Assembly: GCF_001418225.1 (NCBI RefSeq)
Contig: NZ_LIPT01000014.1
Coordinates: forward strand, 1 to 64,000
DNA: 64,000 nucleotides
Source of the DNA: Pannonibacter indicus
GTDB lineage: Bacteria > Pseudomonadota > Alphaproteobacteria > Rhizobiales > Stappiaceae
Direction of reading: 5' to 3'
Shown: in pieces, positions 1 through 8,215 of the stretch
How the letters are laid out: each line of letters opens with the position of its first letter
Position numbering within the stretch: the first letter of the stretch is position 1
Program-made: the position numbers and the translations under genes
The notes under the pieces: model-generated
Told to the model about the DNA's origin: nothing
The model's database searches: none
What the model saw: only the letters and a program-made list of their open reading frames with translations

Positions 1-350
1 CGAGGGGCTCAGAAGTTTCCCCGCGCAGCCTCCGTCAGGATCAGCTTGTCCAGCGTCAGATCCGCCACCGCCTTGCGAAGCCGTTCGTTCTCCTTCTGGA
101 GATCCTTCAACTGCCGAAGCTGGTCACGGCTCATGCCGCCATATTGCTTACGCCACCGGTAGAACGTCAGCTCGGAAACGCCGATCTGGCGAACGGCATC
201 CGCCATCGCCATGCCTTGGCCGCGCAAAACCTCAACCTGCCGAAGCTTCGTGACGATCTCGTCGGGCTTGTGTCGCTTGTTTGCCATTGTGGTCCTCCTT
301 CAGGGTCAAAACCATACTTCAAGGTGGACCCGTTCAATGGGGGTGGATCA
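1..350 (-). mobile_element. IS3-family insertion sequence, 5' end only
   Basis: The element runs off the left edge of the window, so only its orfA end is present. Its outer boundary is placed at base 350, where the minus strand reads TGATCCACCCCCATTG just after the aldehyde dehydrogenase frame stops matching its family. IS3 elements start with TG, which fits. The orfA gene lies inside it with a Shine-Dalgarno AGGAGG. The other end and the target duplication cannot be seen, so the exact border may be off by a few bases. Confidence 0.8.
9..287 (-). CDS. IS3-family transposase OrfA
   Basis: This 92-residue protein is the DNA-binding OrfA subunit of an IS3-type transposase. It begins with a helix-turn-helix ([20 protein letters not shown], about residues 34-53) and continues into a leucine-rich coiled coil ([20 protein letters not shown]) used for OrfA multimerisation. 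The C-terminus EAARGNF is typical of this group. In IS3 elements OrfB, the DDE catalytic subunit, is usually made by programmed -1 frameshifting near the end of orfA. OrfB would lie to the left of the window. The start has a good AGGAGG ribosome site 6 bases upstream. The length is normal, so orfA appears intact. Confidence 0.93.
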   Translation of the reverse strand: MANKRHKPDEIVTKLRQVEVLRGQGMAMADAVRQIGVSELTFYRWRKQYGGMSRDQLRQLKDLQKENERLRKAVADLTLDKLILTEAARGNF

Positions 351-1057
351 ATCTTGGCAATACGGCTGGACGAAGCCAGCGCGTGGCCAGCTTCGGCGCC
401 GGTGCCGTTGACGATGTTGAGCACGCCTGCGGGGAGCAGGCCGCCAATGAGTTCAGCCAGCAACAGAATGGCCGCCGGGGTCTGTTCGGCCGGTTTCATC
501 ACGATGCAGTTGCCCGCAGCCAGGGCCGGAGCCAGCTTCCAGGCTGCCATCAGGATGGAGAAGTTCCACGGAATGATCTGGCCGACGACGCCCAGCGGCT
601 CATGGAAGTGATAGGCGACCGTGTCATGGTCGATTTCGCTCATGGTGCCCTCCTGCCCGCGCAGCACACCGGCGAAATAGCGGAAGTGATCGACGGAGAG
701 CGGAATGTCGGCGGCGGTCGTCTCGCGGATCGGCTTGCCGTTGTCCCAGGTTTCGGCGGCGGCCAGCACGTCGAGATTGGCCTCCATCACGTCGGCGATC
801 TTCAGAAGGATGTTGGCGCGGTGGGCGGCAGAGGTCTTGCCCCAGGCCTCGCGCGCCGCATGGGCGGCATCGAGCGCCGCGTTGATGTCGGCGGCATCGG
901 AACGGGCAACCTCGCAGATCCTGGCGCCGGTGATCGGGGTGATGTTGTCCATGTAGCGGCCGTTGACCGGCGGCACGAACTTGCCGCCGATGAAATTGTC
1001 ATAGCGCTCGCGGAACGGTGAAACGGTGCGGAAATCCGCCTGTGCCTGAATGTTCAT
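351..1057 (-). pseudogene. Aldehyde dehydrogenase (AldB/ExaC type), truncated by IS insertion
   Basis: About 235 residues of an NAD-dependent aldehyde dehydrogenase are readable, from MNIQAQADF to the cofactor-binding region. Family landmarks are IIPWNFS and [12 protein letters not shown] (NAD pocket) and [10 protein letters not shown]. The match ends at SSRIAKI, exactly where AFTGST should follow, because the IS3-type element starts there. The reading frame continues into the IS and stops at base 167, giving a chimeric 296-residue ORF. The catalytic Glu268 and Cys302 equivalents lie downstream of the break, so this product cannot be active. The start at 1057 is preferred over an upstream in-frame one because GGAGGAG precedes it. 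The family oxidises acetaldehyde and similar aldehydes. The GAF-Fis regulator upstream on the same strand is its likely controller. The rest of the gene should lie beyond the IS. Confidence 0.9.
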
Positions 1058-1231
1058 ACTTGTCTCCTCCAACGGGCCGCCCCCTCGCGGCCATGGGAAG
1101 AGCTTGACGCACGGCGGACGGTCTGAGGAGCCATGGCCGGGAACGGCTGCCCGCGCCTGTCGCAGTTCTGCGACAGATGATGGCGGGTATGTGGGAGGTG
1201 TCAGATGGAAGCACAGTCGCGCCCCATATCC

Positions 1232-1270
1232 GGCGTCACCCCGGGCGGAGCGAAGCGCAGACCCGGAGCC
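1232..1270 (+). repeat. REP-like palindromic element, copy 1
   Basis: The core reads CACCCCGGGCGGAGCGAAGC followed by GCAGACCCGG, so CCGGG and CCCGG arms flank a GGAGCGAAGCG core. The same element occurs inverted at 1376-1414. Short extragenic palindromes with a GGAGCGAAGCG core are common in alphaproteobacterial genomes. Function unknown. Confidence 0.7.
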
Positions 1271-1375
1271 GACTCGCTTGCAGAGCAAGCATGGGGACGG
1301 CGAAAGCTGAGACAGGCGCAGGAGGCTGCCCGTATTTTACCGCCAGTGGACTGCGGCACCTCTCTGCAAATGAGT

Positions 1376-1414
1376 GGGCCCCGGATCTTCGCTTCGCTCC
1401 GTCCGGGGCGACGC
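1376..1414 (-). repeat. REP-like palindromic element, copy 2 (inverted)
   Basis: The minus strand reads GCCCCGGACGGAGCGAAGCG followed by AAGATCCGGGGC, which matches the copy at 1232-1270 at most positions in opposite orientation. About 105 bases separate the two copies, so together they could also fold into a larger hairpin. Confidence 0.7.
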
Positions 1415-1516
1415 TGCGGTGAGGGGCAAATCCATGCCCGCCTGACAGGCCCCGGCCTATCCTTGGTATTTTGGACCGGGGCTGAGCGTGGCAAATGCCC
1501 GAGCGCGCTCGCCCCC

Positions 1517-2461
1517 TCACTCCTTCGCCAGTTTGCGGTGAAGCGTCGCGCGGGAGAGGCCGAGGGCGCGGGAGGCGGCGGAGACGTTGCCGGCGGCCCG
1601 CGCCAGCGCCCGGTGCAAAACGGCGCGCTCCGCATCCTCCAGCCGCTCATGCACCGGCAGGCCGAGAAGATCGGCGAGCGGGCGCGGGTTTGCAGCAGGA
1701 TCGGCAGTCAGCCCCAGCAGCGCACGGGCACCGCGTGTTGCGCCGATGACGAGATCATCCTCATCCACCGCCACAAGCGCGGCGAGGCTGTGATTGCCAC
1801 CGCCCGGCACCAGCACCACTCGGGCTTTCGGGAAGGCGGCGTGGAAAAGATCAGCCTCCACCTTCTGCGCCGTATTCTGCACCGTCTGGCTGATCAGGCC
1901 GAGAACGGCGGAAGACACATCCTGCTCTGCCGTCGAGACGTCGATCACCGCCGCAAGCTGACCGTTTGCATCATGCACGGGGGCAGAAGTGCAGGTCAGG
2001 CCGATGTTGCGGGCAAGGAAATGCTGGTCGCGGTGGATCGTCACCGCCCTGCCCTCGGCAAGGCAGGTGCCGATGCCATTGGTGCCAGCTTCCGCTTCCG
2101 ACCACACGGCCCCGGTCCACAGGCCGGATGCAGCAAAGTCGCGGTCTTCGGAAGGATTGCCGCGCCGCTCCACCGCGATGCCTTCCGCATCGGCCAGAAC
2201 AACACAGGCGCCAAGGCCGCCGATGGTCTGGAACAGCCAGTCGAGATGGGGCGCGGCGGTGGCCACAAGCCCGCCCATGCGCTCGCGCACCAGGGCAAGC
2301 TCCTGCGCCGTCAGGCGCGGCTCCACCCGGCGTTTCACCGGATCAAGGCCATGAAGATGGGCCGAGCGGGCCCAGGATGCGGCAATGGGCGAGCGCGCCG
2401 CCTGCCCGCTGGCAAGCGCCGCCTCGATACGGCTCTGATGCTGAGACGCCACCGTGGGCAT
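1517..2461 (-). CDS. GAF-Fis transcriptional regulator, AcoR-like without AAA+ domain
   Basis: This 314-residue regulator has a GAF-type sensor region (about residues 60-220, including AEAGTNGIGTCLAEGRAVTI and a second conserved block around GLTCTSAPVHDANGQ) and a C-terminal Fis-type helix-turn-helix (AAGNVSAASRALGLSRATLH). AcoR family proteins normally carry a central sigma-54-activating AAA+ domain. Here about 50 residues join GAF to the helix-turn-helix, with no GAFTGA or Walker motifs. It therefore probably binds DNA directly and does not activate sigma-54. It lies upstream of the disrupted aldehyde dehydrogenase on the same strand, so control of aldehyde or alcohol oxidation is the likely role. 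The start at 2461 follows GGGAGGAG; an in-frame upstream extension looks non-coding. Confidence 0.85.
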   Translation of the reverse strand: MPTVASQHQSRIEAALASGQAARSPIAASWARSAHLHGLDPVKRRVEPRLTAQELALVRERMGGLVATAAPHLDWLFQTIGGLGACVVLADAEGIAVERRGNPSEDRDFAASGLWTGAVWSEAEAGTNGIGTCLAEGRAVTIHRDQHFLARNIGLTCTSAPVHDANGQLAAVIDVSTAEQDVSSAVLGLISQTVQNTAQKVEADLFHAAFPKARVVLVPGGGNHSLAALVAVDEDDLVIGATRGARALLGLTADPAANPRPLADLLGLPVHERLEDAERAVLHRALARAAGNVSAASRALGLSRATLHRKLAKE

Positions 2462-2670
2462 GTCTGGCTCCTCCCGCAAGGCTCTGACAGCCTGCACCCA
2501 GCCCGAAGGAACAGGACACAGGCCGAAGCCCCTGAGGCGGCAGGCACCACTCCCTGCGGGCCATTGTTGCAAGGACGCGGATCTCACCCTTCCGCGAGCC
2601 TCAAGCCCCCGATGCGCACCATGCCGCAAGGAAAGACTAGCAGCTTCGCCGCACCCACGCCACCGGAGGA

Positions 2671-4773
2671 TTACACGGCCGGGCGCACCCACACGGCGCA
2701 GTCATGGAAGGCGGCGCCGCCATAGGGGGCAATGGGCTCGGCTCCGATCAGCGTGTTGATGCCATTGCCGTTTTCAAAGGCCGTGTTGGGCCAGATGCCT
2801 TCCGACACCACCGTTCCGGGGGCCAGCCCCTCCACATGGCGCAGATGCAGCAGCACCTCGCCGCGCCGGTTTCCCAGGATGACGCGGGCGCCATCCTCCA
2901 GCCCCGCAGCGGCGGCTTCATCGGGGCGCATCCACACTTCCGGCCGGCCGCCTTCCTTCTTGGTGGAGCCCGGCGTTTCGGTGAAGCTGGAGTTGAGGAA
3001 GGAGCGGGCCGGCGCCGTCACCAGCCGGAACGGATGCTCCGCGTCGGCATTTTCCACCGCGTCCCAGTAATCCGGCAGGCGCGGCATGGCGGCGTGGGCA
3101 CCAAAGGGCTTGCCGTCTTCCGGCCGGTTGGGCGCAGCGGTAAAGCCCCAGTCCACCTTGAAGTGATACTTGCCGTCCGCATGGCCGAAGCCATCGAGAA
3201 AATGGGCGGTGCGGAAGTCCGGCTGCAGATCCTTCCAGCGCCCGGCCTCCAGTTCGGCCAGCGTGCCATAGCCGGAATTGACGAGCATCCAGTCCACGTG
3301 CTCGCGGGCGCTCATGTGGAAGCCGGGATGATCCTTTGCGCCAAGACGCTTCGCCAGTTCGTTGATAACGAATATGTTCTCCCGCGCCTCGCCCGGCGCT
3401 TCCGTCAGCTTCGGGCCAAACAGCATGTACTGGTGGCCGCCGCCCCGGTAGATGTCGTCATGCTCCAGAAACTGGGTGGCAGGCAGCACGATATCAGCAC
3501 AGCGCGCCGTGTCCGTCATGAATTGCTCATGCACCACGGTGAAGAGATCCTCACGGGCAAAGCCCTGTTTCACCAGTGTCTGTTCCGGCGCGACGGAGAC
3601 CGGATTGGTGTTCTGGATCAGCAGCGCCGTCACCGGCGGGCCGCCGGCCAGCGCCTCCCTGTCCCCCGTCAGCACGCGGCCGATGAGGCTCTGGTCGAGG
3701 AACCTCGTGCCGCTGCGTAAGGAACTGCCCTCGATCATCGACTTGTCGAGCCTGTAGATCGCCCCGTTGTTGTGGAAGGCGCCGCCCCCTTCATACTGCC
3801 AGGAGCCTGCAACAGCTGCAATGCTGGCCGCCGCGTGCATGGAGACAGCGCCGTTGCGGCTGCGGGTAAAGCCATAGCCCAGGCGGATGAAGGTGCGCTT
3901 CACCTCGCCGATCATCCGGGCGAGCTGCGTGATCTCTTCAGCCGGAACGCCGGTGATCCCTTCCGCCCATTCCGGCGTGCGGGTGGCAAGATGGGCCTCC
4001 AGCTCATCCGGGCAATCGGTGTAGCGGGCAAGATAGTCCCGGTCGGCGAGTCCATCGCGGAACAGCACATGCATGATGGCACAGGCCAGCGCCGCATCGC
4101 TTCCGGGCTTCAGCACGATCCCGATATCCGCCTGCTTCATCGTTTCGGTGCGGTAGACGTCAACCACGATGATCTTCGCACCACGCGTCTTGCGGGCGGT
4201 GATGGCGTGGGTCATCACATTCACTTGGGTTGCCACCGCATTGGTGCCCCAGAGGATGATCTGGTCGGCCTTCATCATCTCGCGCGGATCCGGCCCGGCC
4301 AGAAGCCCGGTTCCGGCCACATAGCCGGTCCAGGCCGGATTGGTGCAGATCGAGGAAAACTGCTGCGAATAGCCCTTGGCATGGCGCAGGCGGTGGATAC
4401 TGTCGCGCTGCACCAGCCCCATGGTGCCGGCGTAGTAATAGGGCCAGACCGTCTCCGGCCCATGCTTCGCCTCCGCCTCCAGGAATCGCGCGGCAATAAG
4501 GTCCAAGGCCTCGTCCCAGGAGATGGGCTCGAACCGCCCCTCCCCCTTCGCACCAACGCGGGCCATTGGCGTCAGCAGCCGGTCCGGGTGGTACAGCCGC
4601 TCGGCATAGCGGGCGACCTTGGCGCAGATGACGCCCGCCGTGTAGGGATTGTCCGCCGCCCCGCGCAGGCGGCCGATGCGGCCCTCTGCCGTCACCTCCA
4701 CATCCAGCGCGCAGGTGGAGGGGCAGTCGTGCGGACAGGCGGAATGGGCGGTGATGGTGACAGGCTTGTTCAT
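2671..4773 (-). CDS. Molybdopterin oxidoreductase (DMSO reductase superfamily)
   Basis: About 700 residues. The N-terminus has an Fe4S4 motif, CPHDCPSTC, with a fourth cysteine in GVICAK, followed by the molybdopterin domains (PISWDEALDLIA, YYYAGTMG, ILWGTNAVATQ) and a C-terminal molydopterin dinucleotide-binding domain (FLNSSFTETPG, VILGNRRGEV). The family includes formate dehydrogenase-like, biotin sulfoxide reductase-like and other oxidoreductases. There is no Tat signal, so it is probably cytoplasmic. No partner subunit is adjacent, and the substrate cannot be told from sequence. The start at 4773 was chosen because the motif begins soon after it; the in-frame stretch up to 4902 is basic, proline-rich and unlike the family. 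Confidence 0.88.
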   Translation of the reverse strand: MNKPVTITAHSACPHDCPSTCALDVEVTAEGRIGRLRGAADNPYTAGVICAKVARYAERLYHPDRLLTPMARVGAKGEGRFEPISWDEALDLIAARFLEAEAKHGPETVWPYYYAGTMGLVQRDSIHRLRHAKGYSQQFSSICTNPAWTGYVAGTGLLAGPDPREMMKADQIILWGTNAVATQVNVMTHAITARKTRGAKIIVVDVYRTETMKQADIGIVLKPGSDAALACAIMHVLFRDGLADRDYLARYTDCPDELEAHLATRTPEWAEGITGVPAEEITQLARMIGEVKRTFIRLGYGFTRSRNGAVSMHAAASIAAVAGSWQYEGGGAFHNNGAIYRLDKSMIEGSSLRSGTRFLDQSLIGRVLTGDREALAGGPPVTALLIQNTNPVSVAPEQTLVKQGFAREDLFTVVHEQFMTDTARCADIVLPATQFLEHDDIYRGGGHQYMLFGPKLTEAPGEARENIFVINELAKRLGAKDHPGFHMSAREHVDWMLVNSGYGTLAELEAGRWKDLQPDFRTAHFLDGFGHADGKYHFKVDWGFTAAPNRPEDGKPFGAHAAMPRLPDYWDAVENADAEHPFRLVTAPARSFLNSSFTETPGSTKKEGGRPEVWMRPDEAAAAGLEDGARVILGNRRGEVLLHLRHVEGLAPGTVVSEGIWPNTAFENGNGINTLIGAEPIAPYGGAAFHDCAVWVRPAV

Positions 4774-5103
4774 CTTCGGTCTTTTCGGGGTCCCGGTGGC
4801 GCCGCCCCAGAGCAGAATGCCGACTAAGGCAGGGTGAGGCCGCCTGCGGGGCGCAGGCAGCGCGGGAGCTGTGTTTTCTTCGTTCGCCAGCTTTCGGGAC
4901 ACAGGCGCATGAAGTCAAGCCGGGCCCGCAGGCAATTGTACACAAGGTACCGTTCTGCCGGCAAAAGGCGCAGCAGCGGTGTGTTGCCTTGAGTGCATGC
5001 GACAGGAACATCCCGCTAACCTCACCTTAAGACTTGTGGAACACAGTGAGAACAGCTAAGGTAAGTTCATGATTTGTACCAGACCCTCCAACGGGGACCT
5101 CAC
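4774..5103. other. Divergent intergenic region upstream of lexA
   Basis: These 330 bases separate the molybdopterin oxidoreductase start from lexA. The right part carries the lexA promoter and SOS box. No other signal was recognised in the left part, which overlaps a non-convincing upstream extension of the oxidoreductase frame. Confidence 0.6.
5034..5062 (+). promoter_or_regulatory. lexA promoter with embedded SOS box
   Basis: A TTGTGG -35 (5034-5039) and TAAGGT -10 (5057-5062) are separated by 17 bases. The spacer region carries GAAC-N7-GAAC at 5039-5053, the reverse complement of the alphaproteobacterial SOS box GTTC-N7-GTTC. LexA bound here would block polymerase, giving autorepression. 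Confidence 0.88.
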
Positions 5104-5826
5104 ATGCTGACGCGCAAGCAACACGAATTGCTGATGTTCATTCATGAGCGCCTGAAGGAATCCGGGGTTCCGCCGTCTTTTGACGAAATGAAGGACGCAC
5201 TGGACCTGCGGTCCAAGTCCGGCATTCACCGTCTGATCACGGCGCTGGAGGAGCGCGGCTTCATCCGCCGCCTGCCCAACAGGGCGCGCGCCATGGAAGT
5301 GGTCCGCCTGCCGGACTCGGTCACGCCGGGCCTGTCTTCGCCGCGCGGCAAGGGCTTTGCGCCGTCGGTTATCGAGGGATCGCTCGGCAAGGCCTCTGCC
5401 CCGGCCGCCGCTCCGTCCGCCCCGGTGGCGGAAACCGCACCTCACTTCACCTCCATCCCGGTCATGGGCCGCATCGCCGCCGGTGTTCCGATCGAGGCGA
5501 TCCAGACCCACAGCCATTCCATCTCCGTGCCGCCCGAGCTGATCAGCCGCGGGGAGCACTATGCACTGGAGGTGCGCGGCGATTCGATGATCGAGGCCGG
5601 TATTCTGGATGGCGACACGGTGCTGATCCGCAAGACCGACACGGCCGAAAGCGGTGACATCGTCGTGGCACTGGTGGATGACGAGGAAGCAACGCTCAAG
5701 CGCCTGCGCAAGAAGGGCGCTTCCGTTGCGCTGGAAGCTGCCAACCCGGCCTATGAAACCCGCATCTTCGGCCCCGGCCGCGTGCGCATCCAGGGCAAGC
5801 TCGTGGCCCTGTTCCGCCAGTATTGA
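5104..5826 (+). CDS. lexA: LexA repressor
   Basis: This 240-residue SOS repressor has an N-terminal winged helix ([20 protein letters not shown] through [20 protein letters not shown]) and a C-terminal S24 self-cleaving domain. The Ala-Gly cleavage site is in MGRIAAGVP, the catalytic serine is in [10 protein letters not shown] and the catalytic lysine is in EEATLKRL. RecA filaments trigger autocleavage after DNA damage and release the SOS regulon. The linker between the two domains is long and rich in alanine and proline, as usual in alphaproteobacteria. Start 5104 gives the usual MLTRKQ N-terminus; an upstream in-frame start adds ten residues and is less likely. An SOS box in the promoter indicates autorepression. 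A hairpin terminator follows. Confidence 0.97.
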   Translation: MLTRKQHELLMFIHERLKESGVPPSFDEMKDALDLRSKSGIHRLITALEERGFIRRLPNRARAMEVVRLPDSVTPGLSSPRGKGFAPSVIEGSLGKASAPAAAPSAPVAETAPHFTSIPVMGRIAAGVPIEAIQTHSHSISVPPELISRGEHYALEVRGDSMIEAGILDGDTVLIRKTDTAESGDIVVALVDDEEATLKRLRKKGASVALEAANPAYETRIFGPGRVRIQGKLVALFRQY

Positions 5827-6279
5827 GCCGCTGCCCCCCTTTCAACACGCTTGAAGAATGCCGGAGACACTGTTTCCGGCATTTCTGTTTATGGCAGCAC
5901 GCGGCACGCACCCGGCAGACTTGCCTCACCGGCAACTGGCTGGGCCCGCGCGGTCCCAGAGCACGTGTGATAACCATTCCAGCCAAGGCGGCACCGGTTT
6001 TGCATCCGGGATCGCATGAAAACAGGCAGCCAGAGCACGGCCGGCCGCTCCGTTTTCATCGAAAGGGTGCCAGGCATGTTGCGCCAGCCACTCAAAGCCT
6101 TGATACGGGCGGTGCAGAAGCGTCCGGACCAGGTTCCCGCCGGGCACAGGAATTGCTGACCTGCCCTCCCCTTGCCCCCTGCGTCAAAACGCATCTTGCT
6201 CCGGACGCGTCTGCGCCGCAGTTAGCGGGTAAGGAATTATCCTGATTTGCCGCAAGCCGGCCAGCACAAGGAGGCCCTC
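5827..6279. other. Intergenic region between lexA and DUF983 gene
   Basis: These 453 bases begin with the lexA terminator. Around 6075-6115 there is a stretch (CTCAAAGCCTTGATACGGGC) that may be a decayed copy of the dispersed hairpin repeat described elsewhere in this annotation. No gene was recognised. Confidence 0.5.
5857..5890 (+). terminator. Rho-independent terminator of lexA
   Basis: AATGCCGGA (5857-5865) pairs with TCCGGCATT (5875-5883) and is followed by TTCTGTTT. It lies 31 bases after the lexA stop. Confidence 0.8.
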
Positions 6280-6717
6280 ATGACCATCGAGACATCCGGC
6301 CAGTGGCCAGCCCAGTCACCCGCACATGTCGGTGTGCGTGGACGTTGCCCGCGCTGCGGTCAGGGGCATCTGTTCAAGGGCTTCCTCACCCTTGCCCCGT
6401 CCTGTGAAGTCTGCGGCCTTGACTACAGCTTCGCCGACCCGGCGGATGGCCCGGCCTTCTTCGTCATCTGCTTTGCCTGCGTTCCGAGCGTTGCCTTCGC
6501 CATGTGGCTGGAAATTGCCTACACGGCGCCCTATTGGGTCCACCTTTTCACAACGCTGCCGCTGCTGCTCCTCACCTGCATTCCGCCCCTCCGCCCCCTC
6601 AAGGGCTGGCTGGTAGCAAGCCAGTATATCTACAAGGCCGAGGAAGGCAGGCTGGTGACGGATACCCCGGCCGAAGACAAAACGGCGGGAGGAGCAAGGC
6701 CCGGTCCCGAAACCTGA
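6280..6717 (+). CDS. DUF983 family membrane protein
   Basis: This 145-residue protein starts with a CxxC zinc-ribbon-like pair (CPRCGQGHLFKGF, then CEVCGLDY) and has two membrane segments (about residues 60-82 and 87-105), the standard DUF983 plan. The family is common in alphaproteobacteria and its function is unknown, although some members lie near cytochrome oxidase assembly genes. The start is supported by AAGGAGG 6 bases upstream. It stands alone here, convergent with the O-antigen ligase gene. Confidence 0.85.
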   Translation: MTIETSGQWPAQSPAHVGVRGRCPRCGQGHLFKGFLTLAPSCEVCGLDYSFADPADGPAFFVICFACVPSVAFAMWLEIAYTAPYWVHLFTTLPLLLLTCIPPLRPLKGWLVASQYIYKAEEGRLVTDTPAEDKTAGGARPGPET

Positions 6718-6739
6718 AAAGGCCGGCTCATTCCAGGAA

Positions 6740-6794
6740 TTTCGATACTCACACCTTACGCCTTGAAAAGGCTCTTGCGCCGCAAGGGTTTGTC
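6740..6794 (+). repeat. Dispersed hairpin repeat, copy B (degenerate)
   Basis: The stretch TTTCGATACTC, then TTACGCCTTGAAAAGGCTC and TTGCGCCGCAAGGG, matches the better copies at 16762 and 62838 at most positions but lacks the inner GATGC/GCATC arm. It lies between two convergent genes. Confidence 0.5.
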
Positions 6795-6808
6795 CAACTC
6801 TCAATGAG

Positions 6809-8104
6809 TCAGGCGGATCGGGAACCGGCAGCAAGCTCCGGAGCAGACCGGACTGCTTCAGCCCGCCCTTTGACCATGAAGGGCACCGCTGTGAGGATCA
6901 TCAGGCTGAACCACCAGCCCTGCCATGCCCCATGACTTACAACCGCGACACTGTAGGTGACGGCTAGAGTGACGGTTGCCGCCGCGAGGCTCGCGCCCTG
7001 AAGGTGGCCCGCGCGGCGGAACAACAGGGCAAGCGCTGCAGCGAACAAAGCCGCCCCAGCCAGCCCCAGTTCGAACCAGATTTGCAACGGCGCGTTATGG
7101 CTGTGCCCGAAACCAAGCAGGTATTTTCTCTCAGGTGAATATCCGGCAGCTTCGGGCAATTCGTCTGCCACTTTCGAGGCTTCCATCCCATATCCCAGCC
7201 AGACATGCCCGGGCAGCAAATTGGCATATTCCGTCCAGATGAGCCCGCGTATGGTCAGCGAGGTGTAGCCGACCTTTTCGTGGATGGCCTGAGGGATCAT
7301 GTCATTCACATGGCCGACAATGAGCGGCATGAAGACAAAGGTCACAAGAGCGCCACCGGTCACGACCCTGTAGATAGCCCGCGGCCAGACGAAGGCCGGA
7401 ACGGTCAGCAGCAGGATGACAAGCACGCCGAGCTGCGCCGACGAGCTGTCGGATTGAAAGCATGACACAGCTGCAAACACCAGCAGTCCGGCCAGGGGCA
7501 AGCGGCGGCGCTGTTTCAAGATCACGAGAGCTGCAAACGGCAGGAACATGGCGATTGCAACGGCTGCGCGGTTCAGAACGTAGTTGTCAGGATCGCCGCG
7601 AAGTTCTGCATTCAGCACGCCGCCGGTCAGGAAATGAACAAAAATCAGAACAGCCGTCAGCGGCAGAGAGATGGCAAGTGCGGCTCCGATCCGCCCTGCA
7701 AGACGCTCAAGCACCGGAACCGGCAAGGCACAGACACATAGCCACAAAAGGCCTGAGACCAGGACCGAGAAGAGGAAACCCCATGCCGAACTCAGCCCCC
7801 TCGCCTGTACCGGGACAGGCGTCCAGGTAACGGAGATCAGCATGAAGGCGGTACAGGTGAGGCCCGCCAGGAGCAAGGGAGACCGGATCTTCGAGCCCAG
7901 GCCCTCAAACATTGCCTGCCCGCGGTAACACCACGCAAGCCCGGCAAGAAAGACAGCGGCCAGCGCCAGAAACAAGGGCGGAGACACCCGGGCGACCGTC
8001 AGGACAGGCGGAAGCGCTGCAAATACCGATACGAAGAGGAATTCGAGCGCCTGCACCGGCTTGCCGCGGTTTCGCCCGGCCAGTTTTTGAGCAACCTCGG
8101 TCAA
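6809..8104 (-). CDS. O-antigen ligase / Wzy-type membrane protein
   Basis: This 431-residue protein has about ten to twelve hydrophobic segments and the Wzy_C/WaaL-type region with a long periplasmic loop (about residues 280-345, containing TIRGLIWTEYANLLPGHVWL and GFGHSHNAPLQIW). The final FGHSHN block carries the histidine typical of O-antigen ligases. The family joins or polymerises undecaprenyl-linked polysaccharide at the periplasmic face of the inner membrane. Ligase and polymerase roles cannot be separated from sequence. The start is a TTG preceded by AAGGGA. The epimerase/dehydratase gene lies just upstream on the same strand with a 111-base gap, consistent with a small polysaccharide locus. 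Confidence 0.85.
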   Translation of the reverse strand: MTEVAQKLAGRNRGKPVQALEFLFVSVFAALPPVLTVARVSPPLFLALAAVFLAGLAWCYRGQAMFEGLGSKIRSPLLLAGLTCTAFMLISVTWTPVPVQARGLSSAWGFLFSVLVSGLLWLCVCALPVPVLERLAGRIGAALAISLPLTAVLIFVHFLTGGVLNAELRGDPDNYVLNRAAVAIAMFLPFAALVILKQRRRLPLAGLLVFAAVSCFQSDSSSAQLGVLVILLLTVPAFVWPRAIYRVVTGGALVTFVFMPLIVGHVNDMIPQAIHEKVGYTSLTIRGLIWTEYANLLPGHVWLGYGMEASKVADELPEAAGYSPERKYLLGFGHSHNAPLQIWFELGLAGAALFAAALALLFRRAGHLQGASLAAATVTLAVTYSVAVVSHGAWQGWWFSLMILTAVPFMVKGRAEAVRSAPELAAGSRSA

Positions 8105-8138
8105 AACGGCAATTCCCTTTAAAAAAGTCTCTTAACTC

Positions 8139-8189
8139 AGGTCTTTCGATGCAGGCGCATCATGCTTTGAAATTGCCCAACCGCACCAC
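8139..8189 (+). repeat. Dispersed hairpin repeat, copy A
   Basis: CTTTCGATGCAGGCGCATCA followed by TGCTTTGAAATTGCCCAACCGCAC aligns with the copy at 57427 (read on its minus strand). The inner GATGC/GCATC arms are retained. It sits between the two polysaccharide genes. Confidence 0.6.
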
Positions 8190-8215
8190 AGCAGCCGCCA
8201 CCCGGAGCTTGCAGC

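Larger units (their letters stand above)
1058..1516. other. Intergenic region between regulator and aldehyde dehydrogenase
   Basis: This 459-base gap holds the promoter side of the aldehyde dehydrogenase gene and two oppositely oriented copies of a palindromic repeat, described separately. No gene, tRNA or clear sigma-54 promoter was recognised. Confidence 0.6.

Noticed and set aside
1205-2725. Open frame of 506 codons on the plus strand opposite the GAF-Fis regulator
   Set aside because: It is antisense to a clear regulator gene, has arginine-, glycine- and proline-rich shadow composition and no family resemblance or ribosome site.
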